A DNA stretch of 64,000 nucleotides from Melastoma dodecandrum (GCA_029817715.1 JARUPY010000158.1:124001-188000), one strand, 5' to 3'. Shown: positions 34,410-48,400, counted from the first letter of the stretch. Notes: generated by a model from the sequence alone, not told the origin. Program-made: numbers and translations.

Positions 34410-35657
34410 TGTATACAAAATGCTTACGGATGTAATTTTAGCACATGTTCGATTCGTATGACACTCATGAAGGAGAGACAAAGGGTCCTAGTTAATAACC
34501 GTGCAACACGTTTTGTCTCCCAACAAACCATTTATTGTCTTATTGTTGTTGGGAACAGGCACAGAGGATGAATTCCTAGGCAAGAAACGATTTCCCACCT
34601 TACCTTCGGGAGTGGGAATAAAATAACTGATTTCCTAGGAAGATAACCAGCACCGAAAATCGTCTTCACATTGGATAGTTTGGTGTTTTGATTATCTCTA
34701 TCTTATTGAAAACAACTTTTGTATTTCTTATCCCTTCATTGCAACTACTCCAGACGATATTGATGGTGAATTTGATTTAAGTTATTTGTGTGTTCACTTT
34801 GAGCTAATTCGTATAGAGCCATTGAACCAGCCCCCGACTATACGGAGGAAAAAAGCACGATAATAGAATGGTCATGACTCGTGAGAAATGTGAATTCATT
34901 TTTATGATCTTTTAGGACTAGATGAGGCCATCCAAACACGCCTCGACCCGAATTACACCCACTGCTTCTTCTATTGACTCACTATCACAAGGCATCCCCT
35001 GTATCTTAGCTGGTGTTCTCCAGAAGCCACCTTTCATCGTTATAGAGCTATAGGTAATGCACCACCTAGCGATATACGAGCGCCATTCTTCAGATGGGAC
35101 TCAATCAAACCAGCTAACTCCTACGAGCGCCATTATGACCAGCTAACTCGTACGAGCGCCATTCTTCAGATGGGACTCAATCAAACCAGCTAACTCCTAG
35201 GATGACGAGTAGCAGATGGGCTAGATGATCTTCTCGGCGAAGTCATGCCCGAGCTATAAGAAATCTCACAAGACGTGTCGTGTTACTTGCTTTAAACCTA
35301 TAAGAAAACATGATAAATGTATCTTTGAACGTTCTCCGATGTGACATCAACCTAAAAACGTATTACTGAATGAGAAAAAACTCATAAGCAGCATTTATTA
35401 TGGTTACGAGAAAAATGCATATCACCTTAGAAATTTCAATGGTATTAGGATGTGCTTTCGATTATGTTGAAATCTATTAGTATTATTACAGTTCAATATA
35501 AAGGAAGACCCAAAACACGTCTCTTGTCAATGACGACCGGGTTATTTGAAATTTTATCAATAAATATAATAGTAAACACTCACCCAACCACCTGATGCCA
35601 CAGCATATCTACCAAAATAATTGGCCTTCATTCCTTGAAATCTTATTCCTCGTCAAG
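34410..35657. other. Intergenic; short direct repeats, no gene recognised
   Basis: The string acgagcgccatt recurs at 35076, 35123 and 35152; 35076-35122 is repeated almost exactly from 35152. The right end is the promoter region of the BAHD gene. A short minus-strand coding-like piece near 34930-35060 (GFWRTPAKIQGMPCDSESIE) was not identified. Confidence 0.45.
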
Positions 35658-35666
35658 TATAAATAG
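35658..35666 (+). promoter_or_regulatory. TATA box of the BAHD gene
   Basis: TATAAATAG lies 99 bp upstream of the ATG at 35765, the usual plant distance for a start site about 30 bp downstream and a short leader. Confidence 0.75.
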
Positions 35667-35764
35667 GGCAACATCGTCTCCTCCTCCCAACACCACGCCA
35701 AAAGAAAAGGGCATCCTCCTATTTCAATACAACGCCAAACACTCCCCACCCTTGCCCTTCCGGA

Positions 35765-37239
35765 ATGGCACCCAGGAATCGCGGTGGACTGATCTTCACC
35801 GTGACGAGGAGCGAGCATCAGCTCATACGACCTTCTGAGCCTACCCCCCGGGAGTACAAGAGGCTCTCCGACATTGATGACCAGGAGGGCCTCCGCTTCC
35901 AGCTTCCCCTCATCCAGTTCTACCCCCATGGCACCATTAGGGACCCCGCCCCATTCGTCAGGGAGGGCCTGGCCAAGGCGCTCGTGTATTATTACCCGTT
36001 CGCCGGCCGGCTCAGAGAGCTTCCGGGGCGGAAGCTGGTCGTGGACTGCACTGGGGAGGGAGTCATTTTCATGGAGGCCGATGCTGACGTCACCCTCGAA
36101 GAGTTCGGTGATGCCCTCCAGCCTCCATTCCCCTGCTTTGATGAGCTTCTATTTGATGTGCATGGATCGTCCGATATCCTCGACACCCCTTTGCTGCTTA
36201 TCCAGGTAGCGTAAGTCGGGTTGGGTTACTATTATGTTACACTCACAGTAGTATTCTGTTTTGTTAAGAAGCGTTTTAACTGTTGTAACTAACTTCTCGA
36301 CAGTTAACACGCCTCAACTGTGGAGGGTTCATACTTGCCGTGCGGATGAACCATGCCATGTGCGATGCACAAGGGCTGGTCCAGTTCCTAAATGGTGTTG
36401 GAGAATTGGCTCAAGGTGCTTCGGTCCCGTCCATCCTCCCCGTGTGGAGAAGGGAGCTCCTTGAAGCCAGGATCCCTCCTCAAGTAACCTACACACACCA
36501 CGAGTACAATGATGTGCCCGACACGCGGGGCACCATCTTACCTTTTACTGACCTGTCTCACCACTCCTTTTTCATACCTTCCTCCAAAATCGCGGACCTC
36601 CGCCGCTCTCTCCCTGTTCACCTGCATGGATGCACCGCCTTCGATATCGTCACCGCCTGCCTGTGGCGGTGCCGGACGATCGCGCTCGACCCCGACCCGG
36701 AAGAGGAGATGCGCATGCTCTGCATCGTCAATTGCCGTAACAAGCTCAACCCGCCCCTTCCGAAGGGATACTATGGTAACGCGATAGTCTTCCCCGCGGC
36801 AATCACAACAGCAGGGAAGCTTTCCACGAATCCTCTGGCCTACGCCCTTGATCTGATCAAGAAGGCGAAGGCCTGCGCAATGGAAGAATACGTGAAGTCT
36901 GTGCTGGACCTTCTGGTGGCCAGGGGGAGGCCTCATTTCACAGTGGTGAGGAGCTTCATTGTGTCGGACTTGGCGAAGGTAAGGCCTGGGGATATAGATT
37001 TCGGATGGGGTAAGCCCATATACAGCGGGCCTGCAATAGGGGGGATCGGGGCCATCCCAGGGACTTTGAGCTTCTACATACCATATAAGAACGGGAAAGG
37101 GGAGGAGGGGATGGTCGTGCCTATGTGCCTGCCCACAGCCGCCATGGACCGCTTTGAAGGAGAGCTTAATGCGGCCCTTGGGGGAGACAAGAAGAAGGAT
37201 CCGGCCGACAAATACAAGTATGTGGTCTCGCGACTGTAA
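35765..37239 (+). CDS. BAHD acyltransferase, benzyl-alcohol O-benzoyltransferase-like
   Basis: A two-exon gene: exon 1 35765-36205, a 98-bp GT-AG intron, exon 2 36304-37239 in phase 0, giving 458 residues, normal for BAHD enzymes. These cytosolic enzymes transfer an acyl group from CoA to an alcohol or amine. The catalytic HxxxD motif is HAMCD (residues 164-168), preceded by [10 protein letters not shown]. The structural DFGWG motif is intact (379-383) and followed by KPIYSG. The N-terminus [13 protein letters not shown] and the [11 protein letters not shown] block fit the alcohol acyltransferase clade with benzyl-alcohol benzoyltransferase and methanol anthraniloyltransferase. The exact acyl donor and acceptor cannot be read from sequence. 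There are no stops or frameshifts, and a TATA box is in place. It stands alone between transposon blocks and is much more GC-rich than its surroundings. Confidence 0.96.
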
Positions 37240-38049
37240 TATCTGGCGTGTTGTTCGGGAGAAGGCGAAGAGAATAACGGTTCCCGTCCAGGTTCGTTAG
37301 ACAAAGTACGAATATGTAATAATCTATCCTGAGCTTGGATGAAATTTTTAGAGTTAAGAACTTAATGATGCAGTATTATGCACTTCTTAAATTTACGTCA
37401 CTCAACTACGTTAGGTCACGTAGGACGCGTGCCGCCGTCATACGTGAAGAGGCGTAGACGAGGCTATGTTTGTTTCACCAACCAGATGAAGTCACAAACA
37501 CACAATGGTGGTAACATCCCATTGAGGCTTTTAGTACGGATGCTCCCTCAGGCCTCTCCTTTATGTTCTACCAAAACTCGACCGTCATTTGGGTTATGTT
37601 TATCATCCGCCATTTTACACGTGAAGAACGCTAATGACCTGAAAATTCTTCAAACCCATGTGGAGAAGAATTTTCTTCTTTAAAGGGTCGAAAAGCCGCC
37701 ATCGTTCATCAATTAGTTTTGCTCTATTTTTTATTTTTCGTCTCCATTTCCATCGGAAGAAAGAATTTATCAAACATGTTCTTTTTGTCAAGAATTGGCT
37801 GAAAACTTATCTCTTACTGTTTCAATTTAAAAGGGAGGTAGAAAAGGATAGCAGAAATTTTATGAACTTTTTAAATTTAAAAATTCAATTTCATATAACG
37901 TTTTTACTATTTTCCCCGTATAGGGGGTGACCGTCGTGTCATGGATAAGATCACAAAGGAATATGTTTAAAAATGAAATAACGCGCATCAGAATGAATTT
38001 CTATAAAGTTAAGTAATACCAAATATGTCTTATATTCCATTACTTGTTT
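37240..38049. other. Downstream region of the BAHD gene; no gene seen
   Basis: The first 100-150 bp are probably the 3' untranslated region. The rest is AT-rich with no convincing coding sequence or repeat ends. Confidence 0.45.
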
Positions 38050-39697
38050 CTTTTTTCTAAAAAAATTAACCTAAGAATACATTAAGAAAGATTAATACTC
38101 AAACAAAAATTACATTATAAAACATTTACTTGTTTTAAGATATTCATTTTTTATTACATATAATTTTGTTAATGAATTGAATAAAACGTGGGTCATGTCC
38201 AAGATGAGGCGTCCACTTTCTGGTACTCGATGTCTACGTGTTTTTTTTTCCACATCTCGATTTGTTTCAAATTGGCTTAAAGTTGAGGCCGTAAACGTAT
38301 ATTTTGCTGAAAATAAAAGAAAATACCAGCATTATTAGAATGGGAAAATGATAAAATAAACGAAAAAGAAAATTTTTTAATTATCAACTTGATGTGGATG
38401 AATTTTTGTGCTTTGGCACAGAAGAAGTAAAACGTGCGATTTCACAAAGATAGGTGGTTTGATTTGGAAAAGAATTGAGACGTGGAGAGGGTTCCTCCTA
38501 CCCCCAAATAAACAAAAGAAGGATATACAAGTGGAGATGGCTTACATGGTACATACCCTTCAAGCTGCTCGTACATCACCCCCCTCGCCCCTAACTACAA
38601 CACACGTCGAAGAAGAAGGACATAGGCGATTCTTGACCCTGAAGAATCGCCTGGGTCGTCTCATTTCCTTCTTCGCCTCCGATTACAGTCGCCTCACTCA
38701 TTCGCCTTCGCTTTCGCTTCCGCCTTCGCCTCCGATTTGGTTAAGGGTTCTGCCTTCGATTAGGGTTCCTAATTTTTATTTATTTATTTATTTTGGGTAT
38801 GAAAAGACCCCTCTCTGATTTCGCTCAATTCTTTTTTCTAAAAAAAATAACCTAAGAATACATTAAGAAAGATTAATACTCAAACAATAAAACATTTACT
38901 TGCTTTAAGATATTTATTTTTTATTACATATAATTTTGTTAATGAATTGAATAAAACGTGAGTCATGTAAAAATGAGGCCCACTTTCCAGTACTCGATGT
39001 CTACGTGTTTGTTTTTTGGCGAATTCTCGACTTGGATAAAGTTGACTCAAAGTTGAGGCCGCAAATGTATATTTTGCCGAAAATAAAAGAAAATACAAGC
39101 TTTATTTGAATGGGAAAATGATAAAATAAACGAAAAAGAAAAAGAAAAATTCTTAATTATATGAATTTTTGTGCTTTGGAACAGAAAAAGTAAAACGTGC
39201 GATTCACAAAGATAAGTACTGATGCTGGTTTGATTTGGCATAAAATTCTAGGACTATATGGAAAACCTTACCGAGGTTGATCCATTGAGCAAAGATCAGA
39301 CGGCGGTTTACATGGTACATACCCCGGATTTCTTCAACGGCTATGTGGAAAAGAATTGAGACGTGGAGAGGGGTCCTCCTACCCCCCCAAATCAAAAAAA
39401 TTTGGGAACCCTAATTCACCCCTCGGAGGAAGAAAGAAAAAGGGCTCCTTCTTCAAACTGCTCGTCCGTCACCCCCTCGCCCCTAACTACAACACACGTC
39501 GAAGAAGAAGAAGGACAGAGGCGATTCTTGACCCTGAAGAATCGCCCGGGTCGCCTCATTTCCTTCTTTGCCTCCGATTACGGTCGCCTCACTCCTTCGC
39601 CTTCGCCTCCGATTTGGTCAATGGTTCTGCCTTCGATTATGGTTCCTAATTTTTTTTTTTTGGGGATAGAAGGACCCCTCTCCAATTACGCTCAATT
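38050..39697. repeat. Tandem duplication of about 0.8 kb with a conserved hairpin
   Basis: Copy 1 is about 38050-38830 and copy 2 about 38831-39697, back to back. Both start ttttttctaaaaaaa(t/a)taacc and end gaaaagacccctctc…gctcaatt or a close variant. Copy 2 carries roughly 100 bp of extra sequence near 39215-39340. Each copy ends in a C/T-rich stretch containing a perfect 10-bp inverted repeat ggcgattctt-gaccctg-aagaatcgcc (38625-38651 and 39520-39546). Short open frames in the C/T-rich part are not similar to anything I recognise. Confidence 0.85.
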
Positions 39698-39875
39698 ATG
39701 TCCTACGGGATTGCCACGTGGACTTCCGTTATATCCAGTTCGGCATTTTGTCTAACGTCATCTAACATTGGTCAGGAAAAAGGTTGATGACATAGGTAGT
39801 GACACTTTTGTATATGAAAAAAAGATGTTGACACAAAAGAAAGTTCACAAAAAATTAGAGACATAAACGTATATT

Positions 39876-42350
39876 TTGCCAATTATTATGATAAAGTCTC
39901 ACAGATTAATGAGTTTATTAATCTGAAATAGTCCGTGATTGGATAGATGTTTATAGGGGACATGGACATCTAGATCATCGTTGAATATAACTAAGGTCAT
40001 GATAGACCGATGGATAGTACATCTAAGTTATATTTAGGGGTACCATGAGATTAGGGATATTGGACGCGACCCGTTTAAGAGAATACCACATATTGAACAT
40101 CATTGATCAGTGCTCTTTATGGACGAGTGTAACTGATCTTTTAACTTGGGATCTTCATTTATTCTATGCGTGGAGTTTGTACACTTTGATGTCGTTAAAA
40201 ATAATCTTTAACCGAACTGTGAGTAATAAGATTGTTGGATGTGTGACAAAGCGTAGAGAGAATAGTATTGAGTCAATATAGGATTCAATGCTCTTTTGGA
40301 TTAGAGAGTTGACATTTACGCCACTTGATAGAGATATTAGTGACTCTAAAATCCATGGCTGGCTGTGGGAGGAATGTTTTACATTCAAGAGAGTCTATTA
40401 TATCTTGGTAATCAAGTAAAACAGTTAATTTGATGATGATGTATTTTGAGCCGGATTTTGGGATGTCGTAGATGAAGAGATTGAATTACCCAGTAATCAG
40501 TTCATAGTGGTTTATGATTTATGATCATTATCCTCACAGGTTGGTTGACTAAAAAATGTTGCTAGACGGGTTATCTTAGTTTGTGCATGGATTTACACTG
40601 CCTCTGTGTATATGACCTAGATGATCGCACGCATAGCACGTCGACATGAACATTATATTTAGATGATTTTAGTGGATACTAAAATTAATCATTTTATTTC
40701 AGAATTAGAATTAATTGGATGATTAATTTATTTTGAAATATCGAAAGCAAATATAGACCAAGATCGAATATGGATTTATTCGAGTCAATTTATGTTAACC
40801 TTGAAACAGAATGGCATTTAATTTAATGATAGATAATTGTTATTCGAGTTATTGATTATTTCGATATTAAGTAAAATATTTATTTAAATGATAAAAATAA
40901 TATTGGATTATTTATTTGATCATTTTAATCATTAAGGGAAGTACAAGTTTTTTTATTTGGAATAGTTTTTCCAATAGGAGTGTATGTATTTTTTACAATT
41001 AATAAATTCTTCAAATAAAATCATTTATTCTATTAGTTTCTTTCATTATTAGAATATGTTAAGATTTGTAATCCATTATTAAAATCTTGATTATAATATT
41101 TTAACTAAGAGAAGGATACGAAGGTGATTTTATAAAAGGGATGAAAATGGGTGAATGTGTAGTGAGTTTTTTTTTTTAAAAAAACGATTACAAGAAAAAG
41201 GAGTGTGCTTTTGAGATTTTTTCTTTATCGATCTAAGAGGCTAGCACATATCAGATTGTCGATACCACTAGAGGAGTCACGCGTGGGGCTCTTGTTCGTT
41301 CATGAATAACGTTTGGTTTATCGGAAATTTCGAGGTACAATTTTACCGGAAATTTCGAGGTACAATTTCCGGGTAAAATTTTTCTGGTTGTTTTATCTCA
41401 AATATTTTATACGTACCATGATGATCTTGTTATTAGGTTAAAAATTTTATTTTTACTACTTGAATAGTATACTTTATTTGATATACATGTTGACTAAACG
41501 AAAATTTGAATCTCATTAATGGAATTGAATTTTAATATCTAAAATTATGAGATTTTAACTTTCTTATTAGAGTTTAGAAATTTTGTTCCAAAGAAAAATC
41601 AATGTAGTTTCGTTGAAAATTTCAATAACAATGTAGTTTCGTTGAAAATTGGTTTGGCAAAATGAATAATCGTAATTATAATTTTTTTTCCTAGTATATT
41701 TTAAGTTGGAAAAATATACATAATAATCTCGAAATCGTAGAAGTTGTGATTTCATAGATTCTCAATTTAAATAATATTATAAGAAGAATTTTTATAATAT
41801 TAGATTTATTGATTTAAAATAATATTACCTACAAGATTGTTGTATTTGGCCGAACCATTTTAAAATGGGATTATCAAATAATTTTAAAATCCTAAATATA
41901 TCGAAACCGGTGGATAATATTTTTATTGTCCAAGATATAAACCAATATATAAACAAATTTCAGGATTTTAGAATTAAATTAGAGTTGAAATTTGGTCAAA
42001 CAAGATACAAACCAATAGACATTTAATCCGATACTTAGTATTAAGGCCGACGAAGAAATAAAAGACAATGATTTCTTTGGGAAAATTAAAGATAAGAACA
42101 ATATTTTCATTGTTAGGCGAGGAGGAGTCATTCGATATGGACGTCACGCGTGGGGCTCTTGTTCGTTCGTGAACAACATTTGGTTTACCGAAAATTTCGA
42201 GTTACGATTTCATCGGAAATTCCGAAGTACGATTTTCGGGTAAGATTTTTCTGGTTGTTTTATCTCAAATATTTTATACGTACCATGATAATCTTGTTAT
42301 TGGGTTAAAAATTTTAATTTTACTACTTTCGCTGCACCCGAATTCTAATC
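39876..42350 (+). repeat. Old LTR relic of the same copia family as the neighbouring element
   Basis: 39876-40780 is a diverged copy of LTR sequence at 42530-43430 and 49530-50420 (for example gataaagtc(t/c)cacagatta, gacatggacatct, gtggatactaaaattaatca). 41236-41450 matches the LTR end region (aagaggctagcacat, gagtcacgcgtggggctctt). A second copy of that end region lies at 42128-42350. The layout looks like an older element with an internal deletion, or a duplicated solo LTR. No target duplication was found. Confidence 0.7.
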
Positions 42351-42429
42351 AACCACGCGAAATCGCCCTCAAAGAAATGAGCAAGCGAAACAAGATCGGA
42401 ACTCAAGAGCAAGAAGAGGTACAAGCCTT

Positions 42430-44068
42430 TATTAGTGTGTGCACTTATGTGCCAAGACACTATAATGTATTTGTGGATAAATAATTAATAAAGGTGAGTA
42501 TTTATCGTTTATTATTTTAATTTTCTGCACGTAAAATTATTAATGATAAAGTCCCACAGATTATTGAGTATATTAATCTGAAATAGTCCGTGATCGGATA
42601 GATGTTTAGAGGGGACATGGACATCTAAATCATCGCAAAGTATAGCTGATGTCAAGATAGACCAAGGGATAGAGTATCCAAGTTATACTTAGGGGTACCC
42701 TAAGATTAGGGATACTGGACACGAACCAATTAAGAGGATACCACATATTGAACATCATTGGTCAATCTTCTTTATGGACGAGTGTAACTGATCTTTTGAC
42801 TTAAGACCTTCATTTATTCTATGCGTGGAGTTTGTGTACTTTGACGTCGTTAAAAGTAGTCTTTAACCGGATTGTGAGTAATACGATTGTTAGGTGTGTG
42901 CCAAAGCATAAAGAGAATAGTGTTGAGTTAAGATAGAATTCATCGCTTTTTTGGATTAGAGAGTTAACATCGAGGCAACTTGATAGAGATATTAGTGGCT
43001 CTAAAATCCATGACCATGGAAGGAATGTTTTACATTCAAGAGAGTCTATCATATCTTGATAATCAAGTAAAACAATTAATTCGGTGATGATGTATTTTGC
43101 GCCGAATTAATTGGGATGTCGGTTAGATGAAGAGCTTGAATTACACGGTAATCGGTTCATAGTGGGTTATGATTTATGATCATTATTCTAACACGTTGGG
43201 TGACTAAAAACTGTTGCTAGACGGTTACCTTAGTTTGTGTATGGACATACACTGCCTTCGTGTATAGGACCTAGTGGGTCGCACGCATAGCCCGTCGACA
43301 CGAACATTATATTTTGATTATTTTAGTGGATACTAAAATTAATCATTTTATTTCAGAATTAGAATTAATTGGATTATTAATTTATTCTGAAATATCGTAA
43401 GCAAATAAACAGACCAAGATCGAATATGGATTTAAAATAAGTATTTGATATTTTATTTGAGTAAATTAATATTTGACTAAATTTAATAATACATTTACGG
43501 TTAAATCTATTTGTATTATTATATATATATATAATTTATTTATTTATTTATTTATTTATTTATTCTTTAAAGGAGAATGATACATTATTATGGAAACAAG
43601 TTAAGTTTCCTCTGACGTTACGTTTGTTTAAATAAAACGAAAAAAAAAGAAACGTGACAAACAATCAATAAGGCAAAGTTATGGCAATTGTCTGTTTTTC
43701 TATTAAAGAAAATAAAAAGAAAGAAGACATAAGAGTGGAGGTGAGTGTGACTGTCAGAGAACCAAAAAAAGGGAGAGATAGGTTGGAATACCCAGAGGAT
43801 CGTGGGAGAGTCTTAGATTTTTGCTTCCAAAATAAAATATTGTTCTGGTGATTCAAGAGGCTAGCACCTAAAGGATCGTCGAGAGATTCATGATCATGTG
43901 CTAGAGGAGTCACACGTGGGGTCTTGATTTCGTGTCTCTGTTTTGTTTTACTGGAATTTCGAGGTACGTTTCCGGGTAAGGTTAATTTGTTATCTAAATA
44001 TATTATTCGTGATAGATCCTGTTATTTTGGGCACAATATTAATAATTTTTTGCGCCCTAAAATTAACA
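42430..44068 (+). repeat. 5' LTR of the complete copia
   Basis: Begins TATTAGTGTGTGCAC (the other LTR has TGTTAATGTATGCAC) and ends AATTAACA. It contains a (TTTA)n run at about 43536-43565 that is shorter in the 3' LTR. Confidence 0.88.
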
Positions 44069-44083
44069 AGTGGCTTCAGAGCC

Positions 44084-45475
44084 TTGTCTTGGTTGAATCG
44101 TATATTATATTTGAATTTTCCTAATTTTAACGAAATTATAATCTGTCTGGAGATTTTAAGATTTCGTTAAAGATTTTTGTCCATCAAAATTATGGTAAAC
44201 ATATTTAACCTCAAAGATGAGATTTATGCCTATAATTATTTCGGAAGAAATAATTCATATTTTGAATTTTTTCTTTCTAGTGATATTTAGAAACGAACGT
44301 CAATAGTTTTGGACAGAAAGTAAGAATTTGACGGATCGCAAAGTTGCGATTTAAAATTTGAAATCCAATATTAATAATATTATAATAAGGATTAGTGTAA
44401 TGTTAAAAATATGATTACGTGAAGTATGTTGAATTTGAATATATTATATTGATTTATAAATATTTTAGTTAATATTCCACGTAAAGGCAAATTATCATTC
44501 TAACTAATTTCCTAAATAAGTCTAAACGGGTTGAATGATTTTGAATAAAAAAAAATCAATTTTAGTGATATGAATGGATTACCTAACGTGATGATTAATT
44601 CCATTGATTTTCATTTTAATAAATCACGTGACCCAGAGTAATGGAAATTTTGTTAAAATAAAAATTCCAAAATCCTATTAACATTGATTGGCCAAAAGGA
44701 TTACGTTAAATGTCCTTTTAAGATTTATCCCATTTGATATATATAGTAACAAATTTAGAATTAACTGCCGATTGAAATTTTTGGCAAATAAAACTTTATC
44801 CCATGAAATGGGATTTATAAGTAACGTTGATGCCGACCAATAATTAATTATGAGATAAATAATTAATTTAAATGTCTAAAATAAAAGTATAATAATATTT
44901 TATTATTATAATGGTCGGTTGAAATGGACAAATATGTCCTACGAAGTATTTTAATGGTAAGACAACATTAAATAAAATCCCCTAAATATTAAGTCAATTA
45001 TTTTATATAGGCCCTCCATTAATGTTTATTATAATAGTCGTATTTTTCCATGAGTCGGTACAGCTTAGCTGTGGGCTTCTGGTAGAATGAATATCTGTAA
45101 TTTATTCTAAATGATTAATAGGTCAACTTAACTTAATTTAGTTGACTTGTTTAGCTCAGCTAAAGTCAACTTTTGAGGGGCTAGTGTTGAGTTTAAGAGT
45201 TATTAGACTCAACGTGAAAATACCGAAAGTCACACAGATAATTGTGATTAGCGAGTTAAGGCCTACTTGTTTCGTGTGGCGTGTAGGTACAGCTCAGCTG
45301 TGTGCATACTTCGTGTTTCGAGATTTCGGTCCCACTGGGAATTATTAACCAACAAATTCCCGATTTCAACAGAGGGGGCTGTTGTTTTCGAGTAAAATAG
45401 TGGGAGCTATATTAAAGTCTTTTATTAATTAATATTCCACAAATACCAAAACTCTGCTTTAAATTATTATTGTAG
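44084..45475 (+). other. Untranslated leader of the complete copia
   Basis: AT-rich sequence between the primer site and the gag ATG at 45476. No coding sequence is seen. Confidence 0.6.
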
Positions 45476-48400
45476 ATGACAAACACAAACACCCTTTCGC
45501 TGCGAAGCATTCTCGAGAAAGAGAATATCCTCATCAGTTCCAACTTCCTAGATTGGTATAGAAAACTGAAAATTGTCCTAAGGCACGAGAGAAAGATTTA
45601 TGTGCTGGAGGATGAACCACCTAAAGAACCTGCACCTAATGCTTATGAGGATGATCAGTCTTACTACAATCAATACTTGGAGGATGCGCTGGATGTTCAG
45701 TGCATCATGTTGTCTTCTATGTCTCCCGAGTTACAGAGGCAGCATGAGAACATGAGTGCTAGGAAGATTGATCAGCACTTACTTGAGCTCTTTCAAGAGA
45801 GTGCCAGAGGTGAGAGGTATGAGACCTCTCGGGCACTGTTTCGAACAATGCTGGTGGAGGGTAACCCAGTTGGGCCACATGTACTCAAGATGATAGGGTA
45901 CATTGAAAGGCTCGAAAGCTTGTGTTCTAAGCTGGACTAAGACTTAGCAGTTGACCTGGTTTTGTCCTCACTCCCACCATCATTTTCTCAGTTTGTGTTA
46001 AACTTCAACATGAACAGTATGGAGAAGAGTTTGACTGATCTGATGGCAATGCTGAAAACTGTTGAGAAGAACATGAAGGTGAATCCTTCACCATGAGCAA
46101 TGATGGTCAGAAAGACATACAAGCGTCCTGGCACCGGGAAATTCAATCCCAAGGCTAAAGCAGTTAAGAGCGCTGGATTTCCAGCTCAAAAGAAGCTTAA
46201 GAAAGGGCAGCAGGTGCCCCAGTCTGATGAGAAGGAAGTTATATGCTTTCATTATGGCAAGAAAGGCCATTGGAAGAAGAATTGCTTCCAACTCATGAAG
46301 AAGAATGCCGGTGGAGCGGATACTTCTGGTATCTTTGTGATTGAATCTTTATGTTTCTTCATCATGGGTCATAGACTCCGAAAGTAGTTCTCACATTTGT
46401 GCGAACTTGCAGGGTCTTGCAGACGGCTGTCCAAGGGCGAGATGGACCTACGAGTGGCAAATGGAGCTAGAATTGCTGCATTAGCTGTAGGGACAAAATT
46501 GTCCAATAGAGTTGATTTAAATTTGGAGAACTGTTATTTCGTTCCTAGTTTTTCTAAGAAAATCATTTCAGTGTCGTGTTTAGACGCCAAGGGATTTGTA
46601 TTTGAATTCAAGGACAAGTTGTGTTTCTTTTATTTGGATGGGGTGTTCTATGAAAATGGTTCATTAAATAATGGTTTGTACATTCTGAATTTGGATGAGC
46701 CGATTTACTGTGTTGAAGGGAAGAAACAGAAAGCGCGTGACTCAAAGTTAACATATCTCTGGCATTGTAGACTTGGTCATGTAAACGAGAAACGCATCGC
46801 AAGGTTACTAAGTATCGGGTATTTGGGCTCTTTTGAGTTAGAGCCCATAGATACATGTGAAGCGTGTTTGCAAGGAAAAAATAATCAAGAAACCTTTTAC
46901 CAAGATAGGTGAAAGGGCCAAGGAATTGCTAGAACTCATACATAGTGATGTGTGTGGGCCATTGCCGGTTCAAGCCAGAGGAGCGTATATGTACTTCGTG
47001 ACTTTCACCGACGATTTAAGTAGAAATGGATTTGTCTACTTAATGAGACACAAGTCTGAAACTCTAGAAAAGTTTAAAGAGTTTAAGAACGAAGTAGAGA
47101 ATCAACGAAGCCAGAAGATAAAGGCCATTCGGAGTGGTCTAGGCGAGGAGTATCTTAGCCAATAGTTCATTGGTTACCTAGAAGAGTGTGGGATCGTTTC
47201 ACAACTCACACCTCCTAGAACACCCGAGTGGAATGGAGTTTCAGAAAGGAGGAACCGCACACTCATGGACATGGTTAGATCAATGACGAGTCATGCAAGT
47301 TTTCCATTGTCATTTTGGGGAAACAACAACATACATTCTTAACCGAGTTCCAACCAAGTCAGTAGATAAGACTCCTTATGAATTATGATTTGGGAAGAAA
47401 CCGAATTTGTCTTATCTTAAGATATGGGGCTATGAGGCTTATGTGAAGAATGACAATTCTGATAAGCTTGCGATAAGATCCACTAAGTGTTTGTTAGGTT
47501 ATCCCAAGAAACAAATGGATACTATTTTTAATCTCCCAAGCGAGCACAAAGTTATTGTTACTCGATATGTTACTTTCTTGGAAAGAGAATTCATTTATAA
47601 GAGAGTAGTGTGAGTAAAGTAAGTCATGAAGAAATTTCGGAATCTACAAATAGGTTGGAAACTGAACATTTAGATAGTGAATCGGTACCACAAGCACAAG
47701 CGATTCCAACTTCTGAAAATGTTCAAGGAACGCAAGATCAACGTAAGTCGACAAGAGTACATCGAGAGCCTGAAAGATATGGTTGGCTGGTAACCCAGCA
47801 TGAGGAAGTATTACTCATCGAGGATGATGAACCATCGACTTATGAGGAAGTAATCGCTTTAAATGATTCCGATAAATGGCTAGAAGCCATGAAATCATAG
47901 ATGGATTTTATGTATAACAACCAAGTTTGGGAGTTGGTTGATGCGCCAGTTGGGGTAAAACCCATAGGGTGCAAGTGGATCTTCAAGAAGAAGATTGACA
48001 TGGAAGGGAATGTAAGTACCTATAAAGCAAGGCTTATAGCTAAGGGTTTCACTCAACGTCAAGGAATTGGCTATGATGAAACATTTTCTTCGGTTGCAAT
48101 GCTTAAGCCTGTTAGAATTCTGCTTGCGATAGCAGCTTACAAGGATTACGAGATCTAGCCGAAGGATGTAAAAACCGCTTTTCTGAATGGAAAGTTACAG
48201 GAGGAACTATTTATGGCACAACCTCCCGGTTTTGTTGCATCCAAGAATGCAGTTAAAAAATGTAAGCTCAAGAGGTCCATTTATGGGCTAAAGCAAGCAT
48301 CGCGGAGTTGGAATCTGCGATTTGACGAATCAGTCAAAGAATTTGTCTATGTCAAAAATCCAGAGGAACCTCAGGTCTACAAGAAGATTAGTGGGAGCAA

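Noticed and set aside
34405..34412. GGTG as target duplication of the SIRE-like element
   Set aside because: Only four bases match and the right LTR end is eroded, so the match is not convincing.
36538..36936. 132-codon minus-strand open frame opposite the BAHD exon
   Set aside because: It is the antisense shadow of a GC-rich coding exon, with no domain and no promoter of its own.
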